Shown here piece after piece: positions 50,204 to 58,401 of a stretch of DNA of 64,000 nt. The position numbers and the translations under genes are program-made. Source of the DNA: UMGS1649 sp045652705. GTDB lineage: Bacteria; Bacillota; Clostridia; TANB77; CAG-465. Within the stretch, counting starts at the first letter, position 1. Every line of letters begins with the position of its first letter. The notes beneath the pieces are model-generated. The model did not search any database, was not told the origin of the DNA, and saw only the letters and a program-made list of their open reading frames with translations. The stretch is from contig JAZRUV010000013.1 in the NCBI GenBank assembly GCA_045652705.1, positions 3,317 to 67,316 on the forward strand. Direction: 5' to 3'.

Positions 50204-50584
50204 ATGTTAATACTAGTATCTATTATATCTGCGGTATTAGCGGGTATGGGAATTGGTGGCGGCGCTTTATTTGTAATACTTTCAACAATATTTTTAGATT
50301 TTGACCAAAAATATGCTCAAACAATAAATTTAATAATGTTTATGGCAGTTGGTATATCTGCAACAATATCTAATGTAAAGGATAAAAAGGTGGATTTTAA
50401 ATTGGTTAAAAAGATACTTCCTATATTAATTGTTGGAGCACTTGTCGGAAGTTGGGTGGTTACAAAAATTGAAAGCGAAAATTTAAAAACATATTTTTCA
50501 TATTTTTTGGTGGGTGTTGGAATATATGAAATAATTACAAGTTTAAAAAGAATAAAAAAAGCAAAAAATAATACTAAACAATAA
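50204..50584 (+). CDS. TauE/SafE-family permease, C-terminal half
   Basis: Also four helices, 126 aa, with the second TSUP signature VLAGMGIGGGALFVILSTI. It begins 1 base after the previous stop with an intact ATG, and both frames are open to their ends. A paired-gene form is therefore more likely than a frameshifted single gene. The lysine-rich tail is cytoplasmic. The substrate cannot be told. Confidence 0.75.
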   Translation: MLILVSIISAVLAGMGIGGGALFVILSTIFLDFDQKYAQTINLIMFMAVGISATISNVKDKKVDFKLVKKILPILIVGALVGSWVVTKIESENLKTYFSYFLVGVGIYEIITSLKRIKKAKNNTKQ

Positions 50585-50602
50585 TTATGAAAGGAGAGTA
50601 TT

Positions 50603-50749
50603 ATGGATTGTTTAAAAGGAATGTTGATTGGTATAGTTGTTGGAATAACAGCAGGTATGGTTATGGGAGCTTGTAATAGCACTATGATTTGTGATGCAAT
50701 TAAACAAGGAAAAAAAGAGATAAGAAGATTCAAAAGAAAATATATGTAA
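50603..50749 (+). CDS. small glycine-rich membrane protein, 48 aa
   Basis: MDCLKGMLIGIVVGITAGMV: one glycine-rich helix, two cysteines in the middle and a basic tail (KKEIRRFKRKYM), resembling very small YtxH-like membrane proteins. AAAGGAG stands 7 bases before the ATG. It follows the TauE/SafE pair and precedes a hairpin, so it probably belongs to the same transcript. Confidence 0.65.
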   Translation: MDCLKGMLIGIVVGITAGMVMGACNSTMICDAIKQGKKEIRRFKRKYM

Positions 50750-50754
50750 ATTAA

Positions 50755-50782
50755 AAGCTGGTAGAGAATACTCTACCAGCTT
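50755..50782. terminator. hairpin terminator
   Basis: Twelve-base perfect stem AAGCTGGTAGAG / CTCTACCAGCTT with an AATA loop; T run is weak on the + strand. Confidence 0.6.
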
Positions 50783-50832
50783 AAAAGTTGATTGCTATTC
50801 ATATAATTTTGTTTATGACAATAAAAAATCAT

Positions 50833-51015
50833 TTAAAGAAGAATGATTAAAAATGACAGAGACAAAACAAATAATATAAAAACAATAAAACAACTGATGT
50901 TTAATAATTTGAAAAACTTAATAATTAACCAAATAATGCCACAACTTATTAACATCACAATTCCTAAAGATATGAGGGCTAACAAAGCAAAGGGCAACAA
51001 TATAAAAACTTCCAT
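50833..51015 (-). CDS. small hydrophobic protein with two helices, 60 aa
   Basis: Almost wholly hydrophobic, two membrane helices, no charged domain. AGGAGG stands 6 bases before the ATG at 51015 and TGCTATAAT lies about 55 bases upstream on the minus strand, which favours this frame over the overlapping + frame (50843-51028), which has no ribosome site. Could be a small membrane regulator or a toxin of a type I pair; nothing decides it. Confidence 0.5.
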   Translation of the reverse strand: MEVFILLPFALLALISLGIVMLISCGIIWLIIKFFKLLNISCFIVFILFVLSLSFLIILL

Positions 51016-51132
51016 ATGCTCCTCCTAAAAATAATTATTAAAGGATTTAAAAAACTGATTAACTATATTATAGCATATGTGTCAAGGTGAAAGGATGAGC
51101 AGGACACAAATATACAAATTTTCTTAAATTAC

Positions 51133-51161
51133 TTGCTATTGTAACTGATTTATAGTAAAAT
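51133..51161 (+). promoter_or_regulatory. promoter of the VirB2-like gene
   Basis: TTGCTA (51133-51138), 17 bases, TAAAAT (51156-51161). Confidence 0.6.
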
Positions 51162-51207
51162 ATTTGTGTGAAAAAATAATTATAGGGTAATGAATGGAGG
51201 ATTTTTC

Positions 51208-51537
51208 ATGGTATATAATAAAATTATGAAGACATGTATATGGATAGCTGTTATAGCTCTTATTGCGTCTACTGCTGTTTTTGCTACAACTGACCTAGCT
51301 GTAAAAGATAACCAAATAGTAGGAGGGGTAATGACAGTATTAAAATATGTACAAACATATTCTTGGCCTGTGGCTGTAATAGTATTAGTTTATGCATTAT
51401 ACCAATACTATGTTGTTGGTTCAGAAGCTTTTGAACAAAAAGTAAGTGGACAAAAATTAATAGTAGGACTTTCAGTGTTTATGGCAATCATACAATGTTT
51501 ACCGCTTGTATATGCTATAGTTACAATTGGATTTTAA
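51208..51537 (+). CDS. VirB2/TrbC-like pilin, about 109 aa
   Basis: Signal peptide (CIWIAVIALIASTAVFA, cut likely after VFA) followed by a short loop and two membrane helices (SWPVAVIVLVYALYQYYVVG and LIVGLSVFMAIIQCLPLVYA): the VirB2 layout of type IV secretion pilins. GGAGG precedes the ATG at 51208. It precedes the CpaE-like gene. With the VirD4-like gene at 28.8 kb it hints at a dispersed type IV-like system; alone it could also be a small membrane protein of other use. Confidence 0.65.
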   Translation: MVYNKIMKTCIWIAVIALIASTAVFATTDLAVKDNQIVGGVMTVLKYVQTYSWPVAVIVLVYALYQYYVVGSEAFEQKVSGQKLIVGLSVFMAIIQCLPLVYAIVTIGF

Positions 51538-51574
51538 TGAAAAATAATTAAACTTAAGATTAGGGTGGTTTTTA

Positions 51575-53305
51575 ATGAAAATATTATTTGGATTAAATAA
51601 TGATGATACAGTCAAAGCCATTGTAAAATATTATGAAGATACGTATAAAGAAAAAGTAGAGTATAAAAATGTGTACTATTATAAACAAGCAGTACAAGAA
51701 ATAAAAACAGGAGAATATGATAGACTTGTCATATTAGAAGATTTGGAAAAATACCCAAACAATAACTATGCTCAAATTGATGACTTTATATTTAGAAATA
51801 TTGATGCAATGACAGATGAATTTGACGCAAAAAATATAATATTCGTGGCTTCAGATAGACGTAAACTGGGCGACGAATTTTTGGCGAAGTTATTTAATAT
51901 AGGTGTTTATACAGTTTTAACGGGAGACAGCAGAACTAAAAGCAAAGTTGCTGCAGCTATAAATTCACCTAAAATGAAAAAAGACGTAAAAAAATATTAT
52001 GAAGATAGTGCAAGCAAAAATGTATATAGCAAAGTAGAAGTTTCGGAAATAGAGATACAAAGAATAATCACATATTATAAAAATCAAAATGGTAACACAG
52101 AAAAATATGTAGAGATTTTCGACAAAATTGGTACACAATATACAAATGAACAATTGAGAATAATAATAGGATTTTTACCTGCTGCTGTAAAACAATATTT
52201 ATTAGATAATAGTGACAGATATAAAGAAGTGTTGGCTAGTGGTGGTATTGTAATGCCAACACCAACTGAAACAAACACTACAGTTGAAGGGGCAAAGGAA
52301 GTCGTTACAGTTGAAAAGCAACCTGAAATAATAGAAAGAATAGTTGTAAAGCAACAAAACACGCAAGCACCTGTTCTTACTCAAGTTATGGAAAAAGAAG
52401 TTGTAAGAGCTGTTTATGAAGTGCCAAAAGACTATAAAAAAGTTGTTTGTATGGTTGGTGCTCCAAAAGTTGGAACAACATTTTGTATAAATGCCATAGC
52501 CACATCGTTATTTAGAAGAGATATAAAAGTGGGAATAGTAGATTTAACTCGTAAAAGAGACTCATATACACTATATACTTACGATAACGAAGGCAAACGT
52601 GCTATAGCTGGCGAAAGCATGAAGTATGCTTCTAATGGTCTTAATGAACCATTAGTATATGGAAAATTAAGTGTATACACAGGAGTACCTGGAGAAGATA
52701 GAAAACAATATAATGCAGCCAATGTTGTAGAAACAGCAATGAACAATAACAGCGTTGTATTAATAGATTGCGATTTTTCTACACCAGTAGATTATTATAG
52801 ACTCGCACAAGAAATATATGTTGTACAAGATATGGACGTTTTAAACGTAAATCTTATAACTATATTCTTAAGAGAATTAAAAACTCGTGGAATTCCAATG
52901 AACAAGATTAGAGTAATAATTAATAAACACGTAAAATGTGCTCTGACTGCAAAAGATATATTAGATGGTATAGCCACATACACAAGTCCAGACCTAAAAA
53001 TGTTTGATGACTTGTTTACAGCATCAGAAATGACATATCACATCTTACCATTTGACCAAGAGAACTATACTAAATATGTTGAAATGATGTACAAGTATAG
53101 CAATACTTTTAATTCGTTCACTAGAGAGTTTAAAGAGAATTTAGACCAAATAGTAAATGCAATATATCCAATAGGAATAACAAATTATTCTACAAATACA
53201 TATAACAAAAGCAAACCTAAATCTAGAAATTTTGGCATATTTAAAAAAGCTAAGATGGCAGAGATGAATACGTCAAATGCTGGATTTGAAAAAGTAATCG
53301 AATAG
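51575..53305 (+). CDS. CpaE/ParA-like ATPase with atypical P-loop
   Basis: An N-terminal receiver-like domain (MKILFGLNNDDTVKAIVKYYE ... VYTVLTGDSRTKSKV), a linker with a helical piece (residues about 150-220) and a low-complexity stretch, then a SIMIBI ATPase domain from about 285. The P-loop reads GAPKVGTTF (295-303), missing the second lysine of KGGxGKT, though VLIDCDFSTP keeps the Walker B acid. CpaE proteins place Tad pili at cell poles. It may serve the pilus locus at 9.6 kb or the VirB2-like protein upstream. GGTGG before the ATG. Confidence 0.75.
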   Translation: MKILFGLNNDDTVKAIVKYYEDTYKEKVEYKNVYYYKQAVQEIKTGEYDRLVILEDLEKYPNNNYAQIDDFIFRNIDAMTDEFDAKNIIFVASDRRKLGDEFLAKLFNIGVYTVLTGDSRTKSKVAAAINSPKMKKDVKKYYEDSASKNVYSKVEVSEIEIQRIITYYKNQNGNTEKYVEIFDKIGTQYTNEQLRIIIGFLPAAVKQYLLDNSDRYKEVLASGGIVMPTPTETNTTVEGAKEVVTVEKQPEIIERIVVKQQNTQAPVLTQVMEKEVVRAVYEVPKDYKKVVCMVGAPKVGTTFCINAIATSLFRRDIKVGIVDLTRKRDSYTLYTYDNEGKRAIAGESMKYASNGLNEPLVYGKLSVYTGVPGEDRKQYNAANVVETAMNNNSVVLIDCDFSTPVDYYRLAQEIYVVQDMDVLNVNLITIFLRELKTRGIPMNKIRVIINKHVKCALTAKDILDGIATYTSPDLKMFDDLFTASEMTYHILPFDQENYTKYVEMMYKYSNTFNSFTREFKENLDQIVNAIYPIGITNYSTNTYNKSKPKSRNFGIFKKAKMAEMNTSNAGFEKVIE

Positions 53306-53317
53306 GAGAAAAAAAGT

Positions 53318-54379
53318 ATGGAAGTTTTAATAATCTTTCTAGCACTAATTATAGTAGTACTTGCGGCATTTGCAATATTCCTTGTTAAGAGGAACAAATA
53401 TTACAGTGTTGCAATAGGAAATATGTCAGGTATGGTAATAATGCAAAGAATGTTTGAACTTATGGCATCACCAATACCGGCATCTAAGAAAATAGAAGAA
53501 TTAAATAATATAATAATTGAAGTATTCAACAGTAAAAGTTCAACCATCTCTATATTTGATGGAATGAATTACGAAATAAAAGCAACTAATGTTGAAGCGA
53601 CTTATGTAGATAGTATAAAAGCACTTGCCGAAGAGCAAGACTTCAAAAATAATGCGGCAAATAACGTATCAAAATATTTAGTTGCAGCGGGTGGCAGAAT
53701 TCTAGGATATAAATCTGCGATGGAAAGAAAAATACGTTCAGCGATGTTTTCGCCAATATATTATAACGGAATGTATTTAGGATTTTGGCTATTAGAAGAT
53801 GATGCTGAAAACGCATATGATTCAATATCTAAAGAAGAACTTGCAAAACTTAAAGATCATATTGGGGTATTTATAGAAAATGTATTAAGCCAAGAATCTA
53901 TTGAAAGCGCATATAATACAGATAAACAAACGGGTTTTTACAACAATTTATACTTGTACTCAACAGTTAGGCAACAAACAGCAAAGGAAGAAAATTCAGC
54001 ACTTACACTTATGATACTTTCTAATCTCCCACAGATTAATGAAGAGTGTGGTAGAGAAGTTGGAAATAAACTGTTAGAAAAAGCAGCTAAATTAATGCAA
54101 GAAATATTTAATGAATCAAACATATTCGTAAGATATAGCGGAAGTAAATTCTGTATAGTATCACCAGGATCAAGTACAGATGCGCTTCACGCAACTGTTG
54201 AAAGATACGTTACTAATTTGAAAATGCAAGAAGAAATAGTAGATGGCATGAAAGTGACATTGAATACAAATATAGTTATGAAAAATATACGTAAACAAAG
54301 TAACATTGAAAGAGAAATATCTAAAATGGCAGATTATGTAGAACATATGACTGAAGAGAATACAATAAAAATTATTTAA
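53318..54379 (+). CDS. membrane protein with GAF-like and degenerate GGDEF domains
   Basis: One N-terminal helix (residues about 3-23), a GAF-like sensor domain (residues about 50-200), then a GGDEF-like fold. The active motif is replaced by SGSKF (274-278, in VRYSGSKFCIV), so it should not make c-di-GMP. AGGAG precedes the ATG, 12 bases after the CpaE-like gene, so the three genes from 51208 form one operon. It may act as a nucleotide sensor for that operon. Confidence 0.75.
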   Translation: MEVLIIFLALIIVVLAAFAIFLVKRNKYYSVAIGNMSGMVIMQRMFELMASPIPASKKIEELNNIIIEVFNSKSSTISIFDGMNYEIKATNVEATYVDSIKALAEEQDFKNNAANNVSKYLVAAGGRILGYKSAMERKIRSAMFSPIYYNGMYLGFWLLEDDAENAYDSISKEELAKLKDHIGVFIENVLSQESIESAYNTDKQTGFYNNLYLYSTVRQQTAKEENSALTLMILSNLPQINEECGREVGNKLLEKAAKLMQEIFNESNIFVRYSGSKFCIVSPGSSTDALHATVERYVTNLKMQEEIVDGMKVTLNTNIVMKNIRKQSNIEREISKMADYVEHMTEENTIKII

Positions 54380-54409
54380 TATATATTGTATAAGAAAGGA
54401 GGAATAAAT

Positions 54410-54652
54410 ATGGAACAACATACAACCGTATTTAGTCCACAAAAGGAAGAGTCAAAAAGAGTAAAGGAAATAATGGAGCAAGTAGTGGCTGCGCTTAAAG
54501 ATAAGGGCTATGAACCGGTAAGTCAAATTATTGGATATATTTTATCTGGCGACCCAACATATATTACATCTCACAACAATGCAAGAGCTTTAATATGTAA
54601 AGTTGAAAGAGATGAACTTTTAGAAGAAATGATAAAAAAATATCTTAATTAA
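54410..54652 (+). CDS. ireB: IreB family regulator
   Basis: Small protein (80 aa) first described as a substrate of the Ser/Thr kinase IreK in Enterococcus. EIMEQVVAALKDKGYEPVSQI and GYILSGDPTYITSHNNAR are diagnostic. AAGGAGG precedes the ATG at 54410. The order ireB-ruvX-DUF1292 is the usual Firmicutes block, with alaS missing from its normal place upstream. Confidence 0.96.
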   Translation: MEQHTTVFSPQKEESKRVKEIMEQVVAALKDKGYEPVSQIIGYILSGDPTYITSHNNARALICKVERDELLEEMIKKYLN

Positions 54653-54662
54653 TAGGTGAAAT

Positions 54663-55073
54663 ATGGGCAAAATATTAGGAATAGACTATGGTGATGCGCG
54701 TGTAGGACTAGCAATTACAGATGCATTAAAAATTACGGCTCAGCCTATGGATACATTAGAAATTCATGGTAATAGTGATTTGTTAATGGATAAAATAAAA
54801 CAAATTATGAATGAGAGCAAATTAGAAGCTGTTGTAATTGGATATCCAAGACACTTAAATGGTGATATCTCTGAAACTGCTAAAAAAATAGATGATGTAA
54901 TAGTTAAAATAGAAGCATTAGGATTAAAGGTAGTTAAATGGGATGAAAGACTTACTACGGTTATGGCTCACAAGACAATGCGAGACCTTGGTATAAAGCA
55001 AAAAGACAAAAAAATACACGCAGATAGACTTGCTGCTATGTATATATTAGAAGACTATATTAATAGTTTGTAA
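54663..55073 (+). CDS. ruvX: RuvX/YqgF nuclease
   Basis: RNase H-fold nuclease that finishes the 5' end of 16S rRNA (first called a Holliday junction resolvase). ILGIDYGDARVGLAITD, VVIGYPRHLNGD, KWDERLTTVMA and HADRLAAMYILEDY match the family; 136 aa. AGGTG precedes the ATG. It lies 10 bases after ireB. Confidence 0.96.
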   Translation: MGKILGIDYGDARVGLAITDALKITAQPMDTLEIHGNSDLLMDKIKQIMNESKLEAVVIGYPRHLNGDISETAKKIDDVIVKIEALGLKVVKWDERLTTVMAHKTMRDLGIKQKDKKIHADRLAAMYILEDYINSL

Positions 55074-55133
55074 ATTTTAGGAATATTGCTATATAAAATA
55101 GCAAATAATATTAAAAAGTAGGAGGAATTAAAA

Positions 55134-55478
55134 ATGGATGAAAGAGAAGAATTAGAATGCACACACTCTTGTGCAACTTGTGGTGGATGTGGACACGACC
55201 ACGATGAAATGGACGAAATGGAAACAGGTATAATAACATTTGTTGACGATGAAGGAAACGATGTTAGATTTGAAATACTAGATGTAGTAACTCTAGACGA
55301 AAAAGAATATTTAGTCGTATTACCAATTGACGAAGTTGATTCAGGAGTATTAATTCTTGAAATAAAACAAGAAGATAATGAAGAAGTATACGACACTGTA
55401 ACTGATGATGAAGAAGCAGAAAGAGTTTTCAAAAAATTCCAAGAAGAATATGGCGAAGATGATGAAGAAGAGGAATAA
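55134..55478 (+). CDS. DUF1292 protein (YrzB family)
   Basis: Acidic protein with the DUF1292 core ITFVDDEGNDVRFEILDVVTL and YLVVLPIDE. The N-terminus adds a cysteine and histidine cluster (CTHSCATCGGCGHDHDE) that may bind a metal and is not common to the family. GGAGG at the start. Third gene of the ireB block. Confidence 0.92.
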   Translation: MDEREELECTHSCATCGGCGHDHDEMDEMETGIITFVDDEGNDVRFEILDVVTLDEKEYLVVLPIDEVDSGVLILEIKQEDNEEVYDTVTDDEEAERVFKKFQEEYGEDDEEEE

Positions 55479-55504
55479 TGAGAAAAAGATTAAATTACAT
55501 GATG

Positions 55505-55540
55505 GAGTGTAGGAAAGTTTTATCCTACACTTTATTTTAT
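55505..55540 (+). terminator. terminator of ireB-ruvX-DUF1292
   Basis: Nine-base perfect stem AGTGTAGGA / TCCTACACT, then T-rich TTATTTTAT. Confidence 0.75.
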
Positions 55541-55627
55541 TAGTTTAAAAGCAAACATGTTATGTATACAAATATATGAGTAAAATTTAAGGTGGCAAAA
55601 AATAAAATAAATTGAAAAAAGAGAGAA

Positions 55628-57287
55628 TCTCTAATATAATTAATTCGTGAAAAGCAATTAATTAGGAGGTTCTCTCTATGACTAATATAACAGAAAAAGA
55701 GATAAAATTCAATGAATTAGAAGTAAAAATATATAAATTTGTATGTAAAATAGGTTGTGAGATATTAAAATTAGTATTAGAAATGCAAGACCAAAAAATA
55801 TGTAAGGAAAGAAATAAGAAAAGATATAGATATGTAAAAAGAGTACCTACAACAATAAAAACAATAATGGGTGAAGTAGAATATCAAAATACAATATACT
55901 ATGACAAAGAAAAGAAAGATACTGAGAAAATAAAAGGTGAAAAGAAAACAGTATCCCTGCTTAAGGAAATGTTAAAAATAAAGAAGTTTGGGATGATGTC
56001 AACAAATGTAGCATATATAATGAAAAAAGCAATAACGAGTTTGTCATATAGAAAAACATCAGAACTTGTAATGAGTATAACAAATTTAACAATAAGTAGT
56101 ATGGGAGTTTGGGGAATAATACAAACATATGCTGAAGAAATACAGGACATAGAAAATGAATTAATAGAGAAAAAAGATGAAGAAATATTAGAACAAGGGA
56201 CAAAAGATTTAAAGATATTGTATACAGAAGCAGATGGAGTATATTTTAATGTTCAGGGAAAGGATAGAAAAAAGCTTCAAGAAGAATATAAAAAGAAACA
56301 TCCAGAGCAACAATTAAATAAATTTAAAAAAGAATTAAAAGTAGGAATAATGTATGAAGAAAATTGTTCAATAGGAAAACAACAACGAAAAGAACTAGTT
56401 GGTAAAGAAGTATTTGCTGGAGTAATGGATACAAAAAGATTAGCTAAATTAATGAGTACATACACACATATAAAATATAACAAAATAGAATTTGTATTAC
56501 AAAATGCAGATGGTTTGGGTTGGACAAATAAAAAACTGTTCCCGAATGTAATAAGACAATTAGATGAGTATCATATAATAGAGAAAATAAACAAGAAAAT
56601 ATGTGTAGATGAAGACAGAACAGAATTAATAAAGATGTACCATCAAGAAAAGTTTCAAGAGATGCTAAAATATATAGAACAATTAAAAGAAGAATATAGC
56701 TATGAAGAAACAGAATGTAAGAAATTGGAGGAACTGAAAGAGTATCTAAGTAAAAACTACAGTTCATTAAAAAGAGTATATAAAGATAAAGAATTAAAGA
56801 AACAATTAGGAATAGAAACAATCGACCACATGGGACATCAAGAAAGCAATAACTATGCAACAATAACAAGAAGATTTAAACACAAAAGGATGAGTTTTAG
56901 TATTAAAGGTGCAAATAATTTAGCAGTAATTTTAGCAACGGAAAACAGCGAAAGAAAAGAAAGTGTATATAATGCAATAAATAGTTCATCATTACCAGCA
57001 ACAATATTAGAGTCAGTAAATGACTATATAGAAAAGATAGAAGCAAATGTAAAAGAATGCAAAAAGAAAATAAATAAACAAAAAGAAGTGTATGAATTAC
57101 CAAAAGGGAACTTGTTAAATATAGGAATGTTTGAAAGAGAGGTAGAACAAAAATTAAAAGAGCTATTATTTAGGTAATTTTTAGACTTAGCGAAGCTATG
57201 CCTAAAAATTAGCAAGAAAGCGTAGCTTTCATAATAAAGATATGATAGAATAAACAAAAACAAAGAACGAATAAATTATATTAGAGA
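55628..57287 (+). mobile_element. ISLre2-family insertion sequence
   Basis: The transposase gene is framed by near-terminal inverted repeats: 55628-55648 (starts TCTCTAATATAATT) and its reverse complement at 57267-57287, matching at 20 of 21 bases. The exact outer ends and any target duplication could not be fixed; no matching direct repeat is seen beside these points. TTGAAA (55612-55617) with TATAAT (55635-55640) at 17 bases forms a promoter across the left end. After the gene there are small hairpins (57189-57199, 57216-57230) and a stem at 57176-57210. Confidence 0.8.
55678..57177 (+). CDS. ISLre2-family transposase (UPF0236)
   Basis: Full-length 499 aa transposase: YTEADGVYFNVQGK gives one of the catalytic acids, and the ELVGKEVFAGVMDTKRLAKLM and YHIIEKINKKI blocks match the UPF0236/ISLre2 family of Firmicutes. 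The frame is intact and AGGAGG stands before the ATG, so it may be active. It lies in the gap between DUF1292 and the WG-repeat gene and breaks no gene. Confidence 0.93.
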   Translation: MTNITEKEIKFNELEVKIYKFVCKIGCEILKLVLEMQDQKICKERNKKRYRYVKRVPTTIKTIMGEVEYQNTIYYDKEKKDTEKIKGEKKTVSLLKEMLKIKKFGMMSTNVAYIMKKAITSLSYRKTSELVMSITNLTISSMGVWGIIQTYAEEIQDIENELIEKKDEEILEQGTKDLKILYTEADGVYFNVQGKDRKKLQEEYKKKHPEQQLNKFKKELKVGIMYEENCSIGKQQRKELVGKEVFAGVMDTKRLAKLMSTYTHIKYNKIEFVLQNADGLGWTNKKLFPNVIRQLDEYHIIEKINKKICVDEDRTELIKMYHQEKFQEMLKYIEQLKEEYSYEETECKKLEELKEYLSKNYSSLKRVYKDKELKKQLGIETIDHMGHQESNNYATITRRFKHKRMSFSIKGANNLAVILATENSERKESVYNAINSSSLPATILESVNDYIEKIEANVKECKKKINKQKEVYELPKGNLLNIGMFEREVEQKLKELLFR

Positions 57288-57341
57288 ATTGCAACCTTGT
57301 ACTTTACTGATACTATACAAATTAGGCGTATAAACGCAGTA

Positions 57342-57370
57342 TTGACAAGATGCTTGAAATATGGTAAAAT
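57342..57370 (+). promoter_or_regulatory. promoter of the WG-repeat gene
   Basis: TTGACA (57342-57347), 17 bases, TAAAAT (57365-57370) with a TGG extension. It lies 55 bases outside the right repeat of the insertion sequence. Confidence 0.75.
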
Positions 57371-57427
57371 TAAATAGTTAAAAAATTAAAAGATAAATAT
57401 AATTGTTTATCGGGAGGAGTCTTAGTT

Positions 57428-58255
57428 ATGATTGAAACACAAAAATCAATTCGGCTAATCAAAGCAAAGATTTTTAATATTGGTTGGCTAGAGAATTCTG
57501 AGGGGAAACGCATTTCACCCGTGTTTTTAATGCAAGATTATTTAGAAGTAGGTAAATTTGTTTTAGTAGACACTAATAGAGGGTGTTTTGTATATCATAA
57601 AGAGAAGGATGAATTGTTATATTCTGGCATATTAGGCACTAACGTTCATGTAGACCACTGTATTGGTGATATATATGATTTAAACTTTGTTACTGAAAGT
57701 GGACATAGATGTCATAGGTTGTATTTTTCAGACATAAATTCTCCATATTTAGAATGCCAAGATATTAAAAAAATATCTGAGGACAAGTTTGCCGTTAAAA
57801 AAAGCGGCCTATGGGGAATAATTGATTTGAACATGAGGTGGCTTGTTACTCCGCGGTGGTTAAACATTCGTGAATATAACAAATATGGTTGCGCATTGGT
57901 ATATGAGAAAAATGGCACAAGATCTATTATTGATCGCGATTGTAAATATCTTCTTGAGGAAACAGAGTATGATATTAGAAAGGCGTTTACTAAAGACTTA
58001 TTTTTAGTATATAAAGATGGTTTATATGGAGTAATTGATATAACAGGAGCAATTGTTATTGCTCTGAATTACAGAAAAATAGTCATGAAGGCAAATTATT
58101 TCATAGTGCAGCAAAGCAAATACGGCTTGTATGATATGGCTGGTAATAGATTGTTGGAGTGCATTTACGATGAAATAATTGAAACTACAGATAAATTTGT
58201 CGTAAGAGATTATGCACGTATTGAGTTTGATAAACCAAAAGTAATACATAAGTAA
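57428..58255 (+). CDS. WG-repeat protein, 275 aa
   Basis: At least three WG-type repeats in the second half (SGLWGIIDLNMRWLV, DGLYGVIDITGAIVI, SKYGLYDMAGNRLL) that should stack as beta hairpins, with an unrelated N-terminal region. Such proteins are often surface or binding proteins, but no signal peptide is present here. GGGAGGA precedes the ATG. Own promoter and terminator; mixed codon use with CGC and CGG, unlike core genes. Confidence 0.82.
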   Translation: MIETQKSIRLIKAKIFNIGWLENSEGKRISPVFLMQDYLEVGKFVLVDTNRGCFVYHKEKDELLYSGILGTNVHVDHCIGDIYDLNFVTESGHRCHRLYFSDINSPYLECQDIKKISEDKFAVKKSGLWGIIDLNMRWLVTPRWLNIREYNKYGCALVYEKNGTRSIIDRDCKYLLEETEYDIRKAFTKDLFLVYKDGLYGVIDITGAIVIALNYRKIVMKANYFIVQQSKYGLYDMAGNRLLECIYDEIIETTDKFVVRDYARIEFDKPKVIHK

Positions 58256-58257
58256 TT

Positions 58258-58292
58258 CAAAAGGCAGGAGTTTTTTACTCCTGCCTTTTGCT
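58258..58292 (+). terminator. strong terminator
   Basis: Thirteen-base perfect stem CAAAAGGCAGGAG / CTCCTGCCTTTTG. Confidence 0.85.
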
Positions 58293-58401
58293 ATAGCGGA
58301 AAGACACATATATATAAACAAGTATACATAAAATAGGATGAAATACTAGATTATTTTCTTAATATATTGTATAATATTTAGGTAAGGATAGGGTGAATTA
58401 A

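Noticed and set aside
49861..50584. Pseudogene call for the two TauE/SafE halves
   Set aside because: Both halves have intact starts, signatures and ends, so a paired form is more likely.
50843..51028. Plus-strand frame overlapping the small minus-strand hydrophobic gene
   Set aside because: No ribosome site; the minus-strand frame has AGGAGG and a -10.
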